Below, in pieces: positions 1 through 8,381 of a DNA stretch of 64,000 bases. The DNA is from Companilactobacillus nuruki (GTDB lineage: Bacteria > Bacillota > Bacilli > Lactobacillales > Lactobacillaceae), in contig NZ_NIPR01000008.1 in the NCBI RefSeq assembly GCF_002872255.1, forward strand, positions 46,202 through 110,201, read 5' to 3'. The notes under the pieces are model-generated. The model had not been told where the DNA came from and ran no database searches. It saw only the letters and a program-made list of their open reading frames with translations. The translations under genes were made by a program, and so were the position numbers. Position 1 is the stretch's first letter, and every line of letters starts with the position of its first letter.

Positions 1-1473
1 ATGTCAAAACAATTGTATGATTTAAGAAAAGTCATTGATGAATTAAGGGAGCAACCAGGTCAATATCATGAAACTGATATTGAAGTTGATCCTAATGCTG
101 AGCTATCTGGAGTTTATCGATACATTGGTGCTGGAGGAACAGTACAGCGTCCAACTAAAGAGGGACCATCTTTGATGTTCAACAATATTAAGGGATTTCC
201 TGGCTCTCGAATATACATTGGCTCAATGGCAAGTAGGCAACGTGTCGGAATGATCTTACATCATGATTACCAAACGCTCGGTAGATTTTTAAAAGATTCA
301 GTTGAACATCCTGTTGCTCCGGTTGAAGTAGATTCTAGTAAGGCACCTGTGCAAGAGGTTATTCATAAATCTACTGACAAGGGGTTTGATATTAGAAAGA
401 TTTTGCCAGCAGCTACTAATACTGAATATGACGCTGGACCTTATATCACAGTTGGGTTAGTTCTAGGTTCTAATCCAGAAAAAACCATGAGTGATGTTAC
501 AATTCATCGAATGGTTTTGGAAGATAAGGATACGCTGGGCATGTATATTATGCCAGGTGGTCGTCATATTGGTCATTTTCAAAAAGAATTTGAAAAATTA
601 AATAAACCAATGCCAATAACAATTAATATTGGACTTGATCCGGCAATTACAATTGGTGCGACTTTTGAACCACCTACAACGCCACTAGGTTATGACGAAT
701 TGAATATTGCTGGGGCTATGCGGGACCAAGCAGTTCAACTGGTGAATGCCAAGACTGTTAATGAAAAAGCAATCGCTAGAGCTGAATATGTTATTGAGGC
801 AGAAATTATGCCTAATCAAACGATGCAGGAAGATATTAATACTAATACAGGTAAAGCTATGCCAGAATTTCCTGGATATGATGGGGATGCTAATCCAGCT
901 GTTAATGTTGTCAAGGTTAAGGCAATTACACATCGTAAAGACCCGATTTTTCAAACAATGATAGGTCCTAGTGAAGAACACGTTTCTATGGCTGGTATAC
1001 CAACTGAGGCAAGTATTTTGGAACTGGTTGATAAGGCTATTCCTGGAAAAGTTGTTAACGTTTATAATCCTCCAGCAGGGGGCGGCAAGTTGATGACAAT
1101 TATGCAGATTCATAAAGATGATGAGGCAGATGAAGGAATACAAAGACAGGCTGCTATCTTGGCGCTTTCTGCTTTTAAAGAGTTGAAGACAGTTATTTTG
1201 GTTGATGATGATGTTGATATCTTTGATATGAATGATGTTATGTGGACTTTGAATACTCGTTTTCAAGGTGATAAGGATATTATGGTTCTATCTGGCATGC
1301 GTAACCATCCGTTAGATCCGTCTGAAAGACCTGAGTATGATCCTAAATCAATTAGAGTTCGTGGTATGAGTTCTAAGACTATCTTGGACGGAACGGTTCC
1401 ATTCGATATGAAGGATACCTTTGTTCGAGCTCAGTTTAAAGAAGTTAAAGATTGGGAAAAATATTTGAAATAA
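1..1473 (+). CDS. lpdC: Gallate/protocatechuate decarboxylase, UbiD family (LpdC)
   Basis: Non-oxidative aromatic acid decarboxylase of the UbiD family; the family uses prenylated FMN. The 490-residue protein closely follows the lactobacillar gallate decarboxylase large subunit as I remember it, in length and in segments such as VDPNAELSGVYRYIGAGGTV (residues 29-48) and EFPGYDGDANPA. The next two genes, a UbiX-like flavin prenyltransferase and a small LpdD-like protein, complete the Lpd set, so gallate to pyrogallol or protocatechuate to catechol is the likely reaction in the cytoplasm. The ATG is the first base of the window, so its ribosome binding site and promoter cannot be seen, but the N-terminus matches the family start. 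Sure of the family; substrate inferred from LpdC resemblance and context. Confidence 0.93.
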   Translation: MSKQLYDLRKVIDELREQPGQYHETDIEVDPNAELSGVYRYIGAGGTVQRPTKEGPSLMFNNIKGFPGSRIYIGSMASRQRVGMILHHDYQTLGRFLKDSVEHPVAPVEVDSSKAPVQEVIHKSTDKGFDIRKILPAATNTEYDAGPYITVGLVLGSNPEKTMSDVTIHRMVLEDKDTLGMYIMPGGRHIGHFQKEFEKLNKPMPITINIGLDPAITIGATFEPPTTPLGYDELNIAGAMRDQAVQLVNAKTVNEKAIARAEYVIEAEIMPNQTMQEDINTNTGKAMPEFPGYDGDANPAVNVVKVKAITHRKDPIFQTMIGPSEEHVSMAGIPTEASILELVDKAIPGKVVNVYNPPAGGGKLMTIMQIHKDDEADEGIQRQAAILALSAFKELKTVILVDDDVDIFDMNDVMWTLNTRFQGDKDIMVLSGMRNHPLDPSERPEYDPKSIRVRGMSSKTILDGTVPFDMKDTFVRAQFKEVKDWEKYLK

Positions 1474-1485
1474 AGGAGAGTTAGG

Positions 1486-2058
1486 ATGCCACGAAAGAGA
1501 AAAATTGTTATCGGTGTTACGGGTGCTTCAGGTACAATTTATGCAATTGATTTGATGAAAAAATTGAAATCAATTGAAAATGTTGAAACACATGTAATTT
1601 TCAGTGCATGGGCTAAAAAAAATTTACAGTTAGAAACAAACCTATCATTAGCTGATATAAAAGGGTTGGCTGATTACTTTTATAGTGATAGCGATCTTGG
1701 TGCCACGATTGCAAGTGGATCATTTTTGACTAATGGGATGGTAATTGTACCGGCAAGTATGAAAACTGTAGCTAGTATTGCAGTCGGTATTGGAGATAAT
1801 TTAATTTCTCGTGCGGCGGATGTAACTCTTAAAGAACAACGAAAATTGATTATGGTACCGCGTGAAACGCCTTTGAATACCATTCACTTAGAAAATATGA
1901 CCAAGTTATCAAAAATGGGAGTACAAATAATTCCACCTATTCCAGCTTTTTACAATAATCCTAAAACTATTCAAGATTTAATAGACCATCAAACTATGAA
2001 AGAATTGGATGCTTTAGGAATTGAAAATGATCTTAACGGTCGTTGGGAGGGGATTTAA
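1486..2058 (+). CDS. lpdB: UbiX-like flavin prenyltransferase (LpdB)
   Basis: Member of the UbiX/Pad1 family, which attaches dimethylallyl phosphate to FMN to make prenyl-FMN, the cofactor of UbiD enzymes such as the upstream LpdC. The N-terminus has the FMN-binding glycine motif IGVTGASGTIYA (residues 9-20), and VPASMKTVASIAVGIGDNLI and the later VPRETPLNTIHLENM are family signatures. At 190 residues it is normal length. It starts 12 bases after lpdC with AAGGAGAG before the ATG, and its stop overlaps the next start by one base (TAATG), so the three genes form one transcript. Confidence 0.92.
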   Translation: MPRKRKIVIGVTGASGTIYAIDLMKKLKSIENVETHVIFSAWAKKNLQLETNLSLADIKGLADYFYSDSDLGATIASGSFLTNGMVIVPASMKTVASIAVGIGDNLISRAADVTLKEQRKLIMVPRETPLNTIHLENMTKLSKMGVQIIPPIPAFYNNPKTIQDLIDHQTMKELDALGIENDLNGRWEGI

Positions 2059-2465
2059 TGAAGTATTCAGTCACTAAAGAAAATTATACGATGATAGCCG
2101 ATGTAAAAATTATTGGTAAAGATTTGTTTATTGCTGTGACTGGTGGTGATAATCCTCATATTGGCACTGTTACAACTTTAACTAAAGGTACAGAAATAAA
2201 AACGATTCGTTATCCTAGCCACGATGGAAGATTTCATAAAGATGATGTGCTTGCAATAAGAATAGGTAAAATTATTCAAGATTATTTACCAGGCAATTGT
2301 ACAATTACAGCTGGAGTGCATGTTAATCATATTTCTAAGAAACAGATTATGGTTTCTGGGCAAATGGCTAAAAGTTTAGGCGATCAGATAAAAAAGTGGT
2401 TGCAAAATGCAAATTTTAATACACCAAATCCAATTTATTACAGTGATTCAGAAAAACCAGTATAA
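2058..2465 (+). CDS. lpdD: LpdD-like third subunit/accessory protein of the gallate decarboxylase locus
   Basis: Small protein (135 residues) in the position of lpdD, which accompanies lpdC in lactobacilli; its biochemical role is not well defined. I chose the ATG at 2058, which overlaps the lpdB stop by one base and has GGGAGGGG at 2045-2052 just upstream, over an in-frame TTG at 2043 that would lie in the ribosome binding site. The sequence contains TGGDNPHIGTVTT and a conserved-looking HDGRFHKDDVLAIRIGK stretch. No membrane segment or signal peptide. A strong terminator follows, closing the operon. Function assigned by position and resemblance. Confidence 0.78.
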   Translation: MKYSVTKENYTMIADVKIIGKDLFIAVTGGDNPHIGTVTTLTKGTEIKTIRYPSHDGRFHKDDVLAIRIGKIIQDYLPGNCTITAGVHVNHISKKQIMVSGQMAKSLGDQIKKWLQNANFNTPNPIYYSDSEKPV

Positions 2466-2529
2466 AAAATACCCATAGCTAGTTATCTTCTCAATGATTG
2501 AGAGGGTAATTATCCAATGGGTATTTTTT
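2464..2529 (+). terminator. Rho-independent terminator of lpdCBD
   Basis: A 13-bp perfect stem (2464-2476 with 2517-2529) encloses a second imperfect hairpin; the right arm ends in six T. The left arm's A-run makes it potentially bidirectional. Confidence 0.85.
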
Positions 2530-2559
2530 ATTATAAAATTAGTTGCAAATTCCCAATTA

Positions 2560-2597
2560 TTGTTTTACTGTATTAGTGTACTGATACAGTAAAACAA
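2560..2597. promoter_or_regulatory. 38-bp inverted repeat upstream of the ABC exporter, candidate operator
   Basis: TTGTTTTACTGTAT (2560-2573) pairs with ATACAGTAAAACAA (2584-2597) around a partly symmetric centre. It ends two bases before the ribosome binding site of the ABC ATPase gene. GntR/YtrA-type repressors bind TAGTGTACTA-like dyads upstream of similar ABC cassettes, so an operator is plausible, but no such regulator is adjacent. It could also fold as an mRNA hairpin next to the ribosome binding site. Confidence 0.55.
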
Positions 2598-2610
2598 TGG
2601 GGTGATAATT

Positions 2611-3516
2611 TTGAGTGCAACATTATTAAAAATTGAAAATTTAAATAAATCTTTTGGAAAAAAAGAAGTTTTGAAAGATATTAGTTTTACTGCTCAGAAG
2701 GGACACATAATTGGTTTGATTGGTGCTAATGGTGCAGGAAAGACTACAATTATGAAGGCCATTTTAGGTATTCTGCCTTTTAACGGAAAAATAACCATCA
2801 ATGATAAAGAAGTTTCAATTGATAAACATCAACCGCTTCAGTCGGTTGGAGCGCTAATTGAGTACCCTGGTTTGTATCCATATCTGAGTGGCCGAGAGCA
2901 ATTAAAACTGTTTGCTACTGGCAAAGAGCGAGAAAGAAAGGTACACAATATTATTGATGAGCTACAGATGAATCGTTTTGCAGATCAAAGGACGAAAGAT
3001 TATTCTTTGGGGATGAAACAAAAACTTGGGGTTGGATTAGCGTTACTAAATGATCCCCAATTCGTGATTCTGGATGAACCGATGAACGGACTTGATCCCA
3101 AAGCTACAAAGGAATTGCGTGATCTAATTGTGCGTGAAAAAGAAAATGGTGTGACTTTCTTAGTTTCTAGTCATATCCTTAGTGAATTACAAAGAATTGC
3201 TGATGATGTAGTTGTAATTGATCACGGGAAAATCGTGACCTCCACAACAATGGAAAGATTACTATCGTCTAATAAGAAGTATTATTTTATTGATACAAAT
3301 AATAATAAACTGGCTACTGATATTTTATTAAAAAATAATTATCAAGTTGAAAATAAAGAAGTTTTGAAAATACCTATCTTGGATGATTTCTCAATCAATA
3401 ATCTTTTGAAAATCTTATTATCCAAAAATATTAAGATCAATGATATTAAACAACAGGATGGTGATCTTGAAGAGTCGCTCCTGAAAGTTTTAGATAAAGA
3501 GGTAATTCAAGCATGA
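2611..3516 (+). CDS. ABC transporter ATP-binding protein (bacitracin/lantibiotic-type exporter)
   Basis: ATPase subunit of a DrrA/BcrA-type ABC exporter, paired with the membrane protein encoded directly downstream. Visible motifs: Walker A GANGAGKTT near residue 37, signature YSLGMKQKLGVGLAL, Walker B FVILDEPMNGLDP and the H-loop SSHILSE. A C-terminal extension of about 90 residues after the ATPase core is usual for the family. I chose the TTG at 2611 (SATLLKIENL...) because GGGGTG at 2599-2604 is properly spaced; a GTG at 2602 lies inside that site. The ATGA overlap with the next gene indicates translational coupling. Substrate unknown; peptide antibiotic immunity or lipid/peptide export is the usual guess. 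Confidence 0.85.
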   Translation: MSATLLKIENLNKSFGKKEVLKDISFTAQKGHIIGLIGANGAGKTTIMKAILGILPFNGKITINDKEVSIDKHQPLQSVGALIEYPGLYPYLSGREQLKLFATGKERERKVHNIIDELQMNRFADQRTKDYSLGMKQKLGVGLALLNDPQFVILDEPMNGLDPKATKELRDLIVREKENGVTFLVSSHILSELQRIADDVVVIDHGKIVTSTTMERLLSSNKKYYFIDTNNNKLATDILLKNNYQVENKEVLKIPILDDFSINNLLKILLSKNIKINDIKQQDGDLEESLLKVLDKEVIQA

Positions 3517-4265
3517 AAACATTGATTAGACAAGAAATGTATAAATTAATAAAACAACGTAGCAATAAAATATTTTTTATTGGATTATTTGTTTTTCAAT
3601 TACTAGTGGCACTATGTTCGGTTAAGTATCCTAAGTTTTTAGCCGCTAAAGATGCCTTTAGAACAAGTTATCTGGCCTTTATTCCCATTACGCTTTTCTT
3701 TATTGGCATTTGTAGCACACTCATAACTAAAGAGCATCAATATGGAACCTTGCGTTCATTGCTTTATCGGAGATTTTCATATGTTCAAGTAATAATTAGT
3801 AAAATAATATCTATGATGACTTTCACAATTGTAATCTTTCTATCAAGCTCAATAGTTAGTTTGATTTTTAAATTTATTTTCTTTAGTCATTTAACCTTGA
3901 CCAAAAAAATGTTAGAAGATTGGTTGTTAAAAGATTTTAATCAATTTCTTACCTTAGTTTTCTTAATGAGTTTAGTTATTCTTTTAAGTACATTGATTAA
4001 TAATTCTAATTTAGCTTTGACAATAGGTATTGTTGGATACTTTGTTGTTAATGTCTTCAATCAAATGCTGCTTATGTTGGTCGCAAAGTTTGATTGGTTA
4101 AAATGGAATCCTTTGAATATGATGAACTTTGGAGAACAACTTCAAAACAGTGATTTTCATAAATTGACCCAATTGTCGTTACCGCAAATTTCTATTGGTT
4201 ATGTGGTTTATGTTGTATTATTTATTGGTTTGGCTGTTTATAGTTTTTGTAAGAAGGCAGTTTAG
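3513..4265 (+). CDS. ABC-2 type permease subunit
   Basis: Membrane partner of the preceding ATPase, 250 residues with about six hydrophobic segments: one near residues 20-38, then around 50-70, 98-125, 145-163, 168-190 and a last one at 228-246. The charged, short N-terminus (MKTLIRQEMYKLIKQRSNK) and the motif TKEHQYGTLRSLLYRR are typical of the ABC-2 permeases found with BcrA-like ATPases. The start overlaps the ATPase stop by four bases. A hairpin terminator follows at 4332-4366. Confidence 0.8.
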   Translation: MKTLIRQEMYKLIKQRSNKIFFIGLFVFQLLVALCSVKYPKFLAAKDAFRTSYLAFIPITLFFIGICSTLITKEHQYGTLRSLLYRRFSYVQVIISKIISMMTFTIVIFLSSSIVSLIFKFIFFSHLTLTKKMLEDWLLKDFNQFLTLVFLMSLVILLSTLINNSNLALTIGIVGYFVVNVFNQMLLMLVAKFDWLKWNPLNMMNFGEQLQNSDFHKLTQLSLPQISIGYVVYVVLFIGLAVYSFCKKAV

Positions 4266-4331
4266 AGAAATATTGATTTTTTAAACAAGAATAGCTAAAT
4301 TAATGCTAAAGTTATTAAATAAGCTTGGATT

Positions 4332-4366
4332 AAGGGAGATCAATTGGATCTTCCTTTTAGTTTTTA
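4332..4366 (+). terminator. Rho-independent terminator of the ABC operon
   Basis: AAGGGAGATC (4332-4341) pairs with GATCTTCCTT (4347-4356) with one G-U pair and a 5-base loop, followed by a T-rich tail. Confidence 0.7.
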
Positions 4367-4377
4367 TTAAGTTAATA

Positions 4378-4406
4378 TTGACATAAATTATGCAAGGGCT
4401 TACACT
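4378..4406 (+). promoter_or_regulatory. Promoter of the yhf-like operon
   Basis: A perfect -35 box TTGACA (4378-4383), a 17-base spacer and -10 TACACT (4401-4406) precede the first gene by about 55 bases. The same -10 hexamer is seen in the GH1 promoter at 33084. Confidence 0.7.
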
Positions 4407-4459
4407 TATGTCATTGAAAGGAATATATTAAAAAACGTATATTGAGGGAGGAAGTGATT

Positions 4460-5374
4460 ATGAAGGAGAACTTATACCAAAAGAAAGGCATTGCTCTTAT
4501 ATATTTAGCAAAGAAGTTTTTTACATTGAGTATTGGCGATCGTATTCCAACTGTTGATGAATTGTGTATTGATACAAATACATCTAGAGGGACAATGCAA
4601 AGTGCACTAGAAACTCTTAAGAATGATGGAGCGATTAGAACTGTATCAAAAGGCCATATGGGAACATATTTAATAGATCAGAATCAGGATAAGTTATTGA
4701 ATTATCTTGATGACAGAAATATTGTTTGTGCAATGCCTTTACCATATACAAAATATTATGAAGGATTAAGTACAGGCTTTTATAAATCCTTTGAGGATAA
4801 AAAGTTAGATTTAAATTTAGCTTATGTCAATGGTTCAGTTAATCGTTTAAATGGGTTGTTAAGTAATCGTTATGATTTTATTGTAACCTCTGGGTTAACT
4901 GCCGATTATTTGGTGAAAAATTATGATGTTGCTTTGATAAATATGTTTCCAGATGAAACTTATGTTTCTAAGCATGTGATTGTACACAAGAAGGGTGAAA
5001 ATAACTTCATATATGATGGTATGAGTATAGGTGTAGATTCTCATTCAATTGATTATAAAATATTAACTCAAGAAGTAGTTAAGAATCATAAAGTAACTAT
5101 GGTCGAAACTCCATATAATCAGATAGTTCAAAGAATTGAAAATGGTAGTATAGATGCTGCTATTTGGAATAAGGATGAGGTTATAGAAAAAAATTATCCA
5201 GTATCTTACGATTCAATTAATAGTAAATTGGTTGAAAAGTCCTCCAGAGCAGCATTACTTTGCAAAAAGGATAATGATTTTATTCGCGAAATAGTCAATC
5301 GTTATTCTGATGCAGACAAGATTAAGTTTGTTCAAGATCGGGTAATATCTGGGGAGATATTACCTGAATATTAG
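4460..5374 (+). CDS. yhfZ: YhfZ-like transcriptional regulator (GntR-like wHTH plus sensor domain)
   Basis: First gene of an eight-gene operon whose products match the enterobacterial YhfS-Z set. The N-terminal 65-70 residues form a winged helix-turn-helix of GntR type (GDRIPTVDELCIDTNTSRGT followed by SALETLKNDGAIR and a wing with KGHMGTYL). The remaining 230 residues look like a periplasmic-binding-protein-type ligand sensor rather than the usual FadR or UTRA domains, as in E. coli YhfZ. I chose ATG 4460, with GGAGG at 4448-4452, over an in-frame TTG at 4442. It probably controls its own operon from the promoter at 4378 in response to a pathway metabolite; the ligand is unknown. Confidence 0.8.
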   Translation: MKENLYQKKGIALIYLAKKFFTLSIGDRIPTVDELCIDTNTSRGTMQSALETLKNDGAIRTVSKGHMGTYLIDQNQDKLLNYLDDRNIVCAMPLPYTKYYEGLSTGFYKSFEDKKLDLNLAYVNGSVNRLNGLLSNRYDFIVTSGLTADYLVKNYDVALINMFPDETYVSKHVIVHKKGENNFIYDGMSIGVDSHSIDYKILTQEVVKNHKVTMVETPYNQIVQRIENGSIDAAIWNKDEVIEKNYPVSYDSINSKLVEKSSRAALLCKKDNDFIREIVNRYSDADKIKFVQDRVISGEILPEY

Positions 5375-5386
5375 GAGATGATATGT

Positions 5387-5746
5387 TTGAAAGAAACTAC
5401 TGAAGAAAAATTAAAAGTTTTGAACAGGGTAGGCAAGCTAGATCAGGATTCATTTGATTTTGTCACAGATGTTGATACTTATTTTGAATCAAATTTTTAT
5501 AGCAATGATAACGAAATGTTGTTGATTCACTTATCGGTTGCTATAAATAGAATGATAAATTCTGAAAATGTCGATAGAATGCCAGATGAGTTGTGGCAAC
5601 AAATTATAAACAAACCAGAGTATAAAGTTGCTGAATCTACTTGGAATGATTTAAAATCAAAAGCACCAGTCGAGTTTACAGAGAGTGAAACACAATATAT
5701 TTTACTTCATATATTAAATATATTAAGGAGAAATCAAAATGATTAA
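5387..5746 (+). CDS. yhfY: YhfY-like PRD-domain protein
   Basis: A 119-residue stand-alone protein resembling a PTS regulation domain: all-helical, with IHLSVAINRMI near residue 50 and LLHILNILRR at the C-terminus. This matches E. coli YhfY in size and operon place. PRDs normally sense PTS phosphorylation in antiterminators; a lone PRD may modulate the neighbouring regulator or permease, but this is not established. I chose the TTG at 5387 because AGGAG at 5373-5377 sits nine bases upstream; an ATG at 5378 directly abuts that site. The 3' end overlaps the next gene by eight bases. Confidence 0.7.
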   Translation: MKETTEEKLKVLNRVGKLDQDSFDFVTDVDTYFESNFYSNDNEMLLIHLSVAINRMINSENVDRMPDELWQQIINKPEYKVAESTWNDLKSKAPVEFTESETQYILLHILNILRRNQND

Positions 5747-6104
5747 AATTGTTATTGGCGGACAAATGGGAAAAGACGATATAAAAGCTTCGTTAGTAAG
5801 ACTTATTGGTGATAAAGATGTTGAAATAACAATTAAGAACGATTTAGATGCAGCAATGGCTATTCAGAATAATGAAGCAGATTATTATATTGGAGCATGT
5901 GAGACTGGAGCAGGTGGAGCATTAGCGATGGCAACAGCATTATTGGGTTCTGATAAAACATTGACAGTAGCATCACCATCGAAAGTATTAACTGAGGATG
6001 TAATTGCAGAGGAGATTACCAACAAAGGCAAGATAGCATTTGGGTTCACAATTAATACTAAAGATACAGTATTACCGATTCTAGTGAAATATTTAGTGAA
6101 ATAA
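5739..6104 (+). CDS. yhfU: YhfU-like DUF2620 family protein
   Basis: 121-residue protein of the DUF2620 (YhfU) family. It begins MIKIVIGGQMGKDDIKASL and carries the glycine-rich segment YYIGACETGAGGALAMATALLG (residues 47-68), which suggests a small nucleotide- or metabolite-binding alpha/beta fold. No membrane segment. The start overlaps yhfY by eight bases with AAGGAG at 5726-5731. In this family the gene nearly always sits beside the YhfT permease, so it may be a soluble subunit of the transporter, but its role is unknown. Confidence 0.75.
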   Translation: MIKIVIGGQMGKDDIKASLVRLIGDKDVEITIKNDLDAAMAIQNNEADYYIGACETGAGGALAMATALLGSDKTLTVASPSKVLTEDVIAEEITNKGKIAFGFTINTKDTVLPILVKYLVK

Positions 6105-6125
6105 AAAACTAACGTTTATCTATAT

Positions 6126-6153
6126 TTCAATATACATTATTCAGTATATTGAA
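6126..6153 (+). other. Intergenic hairpin between yhfU and yhfT
   Basis: TTCAATATAC (6126-6135) is a perfect inverted copy of GTATATTGAA (6144-6153) with an 8-base loop. It lies in the widest gap inside the operon (72 bases). There is no T-run, so it is more likely an mRNA processing/stability element or a DNA-binding dyad than a terminator. Confidence 0.5.
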
Positions 6154-6176
6154 TAATAAAAAAGGATGATGCAAAA

Positions 6177-7469
6177 ATGAATATTACAACGCTAATTAAT
6201 TATATATTAATTGCTGCTGTTGGTGGAGTTGGTTCGATTCTTGCAAATCGCGGTATTGCAGTGTTTAACGATGGATTAAGACCAATTATGCCAGAGTATA
6301 TTGAAGGAAAAATTACCAGAAAAGAACTAGCAGCAACCAGTTTTGCCGTCAGTTTTGGGTTAATTATTGGGTTTGGTATTCCAGTTTCAATCGGTTCAAC
6401 AATTTTGGTGGCTCATAGTATCTTATTGGCTGCCGATGTTATTGGAACTTGGACACCAGATAATAAATGGGGTACTGCATTAGCCGGTGTTGTCGGAGCG
6501 GTTTATGGAGCAGGATTATTATTCGGACTGTCATCAATTGTTGCATTATTTAAAATGCTACCATTCAACTTTTTACCTGCGCTTTCATTAATGAGTGGTC
6601 CCATTCTATTAGCTTTCTGTGCTTTTCCGGCTCTTGCAGTTGCAAGTCAACATAGTCCCAAAAAGGGATTTATCACATTTGGTTTAACATTTCTAGCATA
6701 CCTGTTGGCAACTAAATTTGGTACTTTTAAAGCTGGAAAATACACAATTACTTTGAATGCTATTGGCATGGCTTTGTTGGTTGCGATGATCTGTATGATT
6801 TACTTTGCAGCACAAATTAAAGGCGAAGGCAACTCTAATGCTAGTTTAGTGAATGTCTTCTCAAAGCGTGTTGGTCGTATTAAAGGAAACTGGATCTGGT
6901 TGTCAATAATGGGTGGATTAATAACAGCCGCATCAAGTATGTTGATTATTGCCGTTGATGTTCTTCCACAACAATTATTGGTTAAGAATCAAATCATGGA
7001 GGCAGCAATTGCAACATTTGCTCGTGCAATTGGGTTTATTCCGTTGGTATTTTCAACTGCTATTGTAACTGGTGTTTATGGAATGGCTGGTACAACCATC
7101 ATCTTCGCACTTGGTTTGTTGCTAAAAGGTCAACCAATTGTTGCTTTTATTGCTGGATTTGTTTGGATGTGGATTGAGGTTCAATTATTAGCAGCTACTG
7201 CTAAAGGATTGGATAAATTCCCAGGTTTAAGAGATATGGGAGAACATATTAGAACATCATTGCAAGATACTATTGCAATTGCCTTATTAATTGGTGCAGC
7301 GATTGCATGTAATAAGATGGCTGCCAATATTGGTTTCTTTTGGGTTATTGGATTCTGGCTTTTAAACAGGAAGGCTAAGAAACCTTTAGTAGATATGGCT
7401 GTAGGACCAATTGCAACAATTGCGTTTGGTGTTTTATTAAATTTGTTAAGAATAATAATGCTATTTTAA
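6177..7469 (+). CDS. yhfT: YhfT-like polytopic membrane protein, putative permease
   Basis: 430 residues, almost entirely hydrophobic, with about 11-12 membrane spans; matches E. coli YhfT in length and place. Conserved-looking features are the N-terminal NRGIAVFNDGLRPIMPEYIEG loop (residues 24-44), repeated glycine-rich helices and the cytoplasmic loop LDKFPGLRDMGEHIRTS. It belongs to a small family of unknown substrate always linked to php/yhfS/yhfX genes, so it most likely imports the compound that the operon degrades. Ribosome binding site AAAAAGGATG at 6159-6168. No homology to common transporter superfamilies could be read by eye. Confidence 0.78.
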   Translation: MNITTLINYILIAAVGGVGSILANRGIAVFNDGLRPIMPEYIEGKITRKELAATSFAVSFGLIIGFGIPVSIGSTILVAHSILLAADVIGTWTPDNKWGTALAGVVGAVYGAGLLFGLSSIVALFKMLPFNFLPALSLMSGPILLAFCAFPALAVASQHSPKKGFITFGLTFLAYLLATKFGTFKAGKYTITLNAIGMALLVAMICMIYFAAQIKGEGNSNASLVNVFSKRVGRIKGNWIWLSIMGGLITAASSMLIIAVDVLPQQLLVKNQIMEAAIATFARAIGFIPLVFSTAIVTGVYGMAGTTIIFALGLLLKGQPIVAFIAGFVWMWIEVQLLAATAKGLDKFPGLRDMGEHIRTSLQDTIAIALLIGAAIACNKMAANIGFFWVIGFWLLNRKAKKPLVDMAVGPIATIAFGVLLNLLRIIMLF

Positions 7470-7496
7470 TTAATTACATGGAAAGAGGAAATTAAT

Positions 7497-8381
7497 ATGT
7501 TAGTACCTGGTATGGTTTATTCACATGAGCATATTCCAATTGATTTATCAGAAGTTAAGCATAATGAAGATTGTCATCTTGATTCGCAAAATTTAGTGAT
7601 TGAAGAATTTAAGGATTTATATTCTAAAGGTGTAAGAAATGTTATAGATATGACTAATAGAGGTATGGGGAGAAATATTCCTTATGCTCAAAGAGTTGCT
7701 AAGGAGTCTGGAATCAATATAGTTCAATCAACGGGATTTTATCAAGATGCTTTTTTACCAATTGAAGTTTATAGATTATCGATAAATCAATTAGCAGAAG
7801 AAATGATTAAAGATATTCAAGTCGGAATCAAGGGAACAGATATAAAAGCTGGAGTTATTGGCGAAATTGCTACTACTCAAGGTAAATGGACAGAAGGTGA
7901 GGGCAAGGTATTTGATGCAGCAGTAATTGCTTCAAAAGAAACAGGTTGTCCAATTAGTACTCATACATCTATTGGTACATTGGGTCATGAGCAAGTACGT
8001 TATTTCCAAAGAAATAATGCCAATCTAAGTAAAATTGTTATTGGTCATGTAGATTTATCTGCAAGTTCTGAATATGTCATTGATATGCTTAAAACAGGTA
8101 TTAATGTTGAATTTGATACTATTGGTAAGAATAATTATTTGGCTGATTCGATCAGGGTAAAGATGCTTAAAGATATCGAAGAAGGAGGATATGAAGACCA
8201 AGTTGTCATGTCAATGGATATTACCAGAAAATCACATCTGAAGGAAAACGGTGGAAATGGATATTCCTATCTATTGGATAGTTTTATCCCTGAACTTGAA
8301 GATGGTGGCGTTTCAGAAAAATTCATCAATAAAATGATGAATGATAATCCCCACAGAATCTATGGTGATTTTAATGCCTAA
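7497..8381 (+). CDS. php: Phosphotriesterase homology protein (Php), amidohydrolase superfamily
   Basis: 294-residue binuclear metallohydrolase of the phosphotriesterase family, TIM-barrel type. The metal ligands are all visible: H10 and H12 (SHEH), bridging E123 (GEIATTQG), H156 (STHTS), H184 (IGHVD) and D241 (SMDIT). The bridging residue is Glu as in E. coli Php, not the carbamylated Lys of true phosphotriesterases. Related enzymes hydrolyse lactones or phosphorylated sugar lactones; no substrate is established for Php. SD GAAAGAGG at 7480-7487. The 3' end overlaps the yhfS start by eight bases. Confidence 0.85.
   Translation: MLVPGMVYSHEHIPIDLSEVKHNEDCHLDSQNLVIEEFKDLYSKGVRNVIDMTNRGMGRNIPYAQRVAKESGINIVQSTGFYQDAFLPIEVYRLSINQLAEEMIKDIQVGIKGTDIKAGVIGEIATTQGKWTEGEGKVFDAAVIASKETGCPISTHTSIGTLGHEQVRYFQRNNANLSKIVIGHVDLSASSEYVIDMLKTGINVEFDTIGKNNYLADSIRVKMLKDIEEGGYEDQVVMSMDITRKSHLKENGGNGYSYLLDSFIPELEDGGVSEKFINKMMNDNPHRIYGDFNA

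Noticed and set aside
685..1266. Long open frame on the minus strand inside lpdC
   Set aside because: It is antisense to a clearly conserved UbiD gene, has no ribosome binding site and gives a Cys/Ile/Asn-rich sequence typical of shadow frames.
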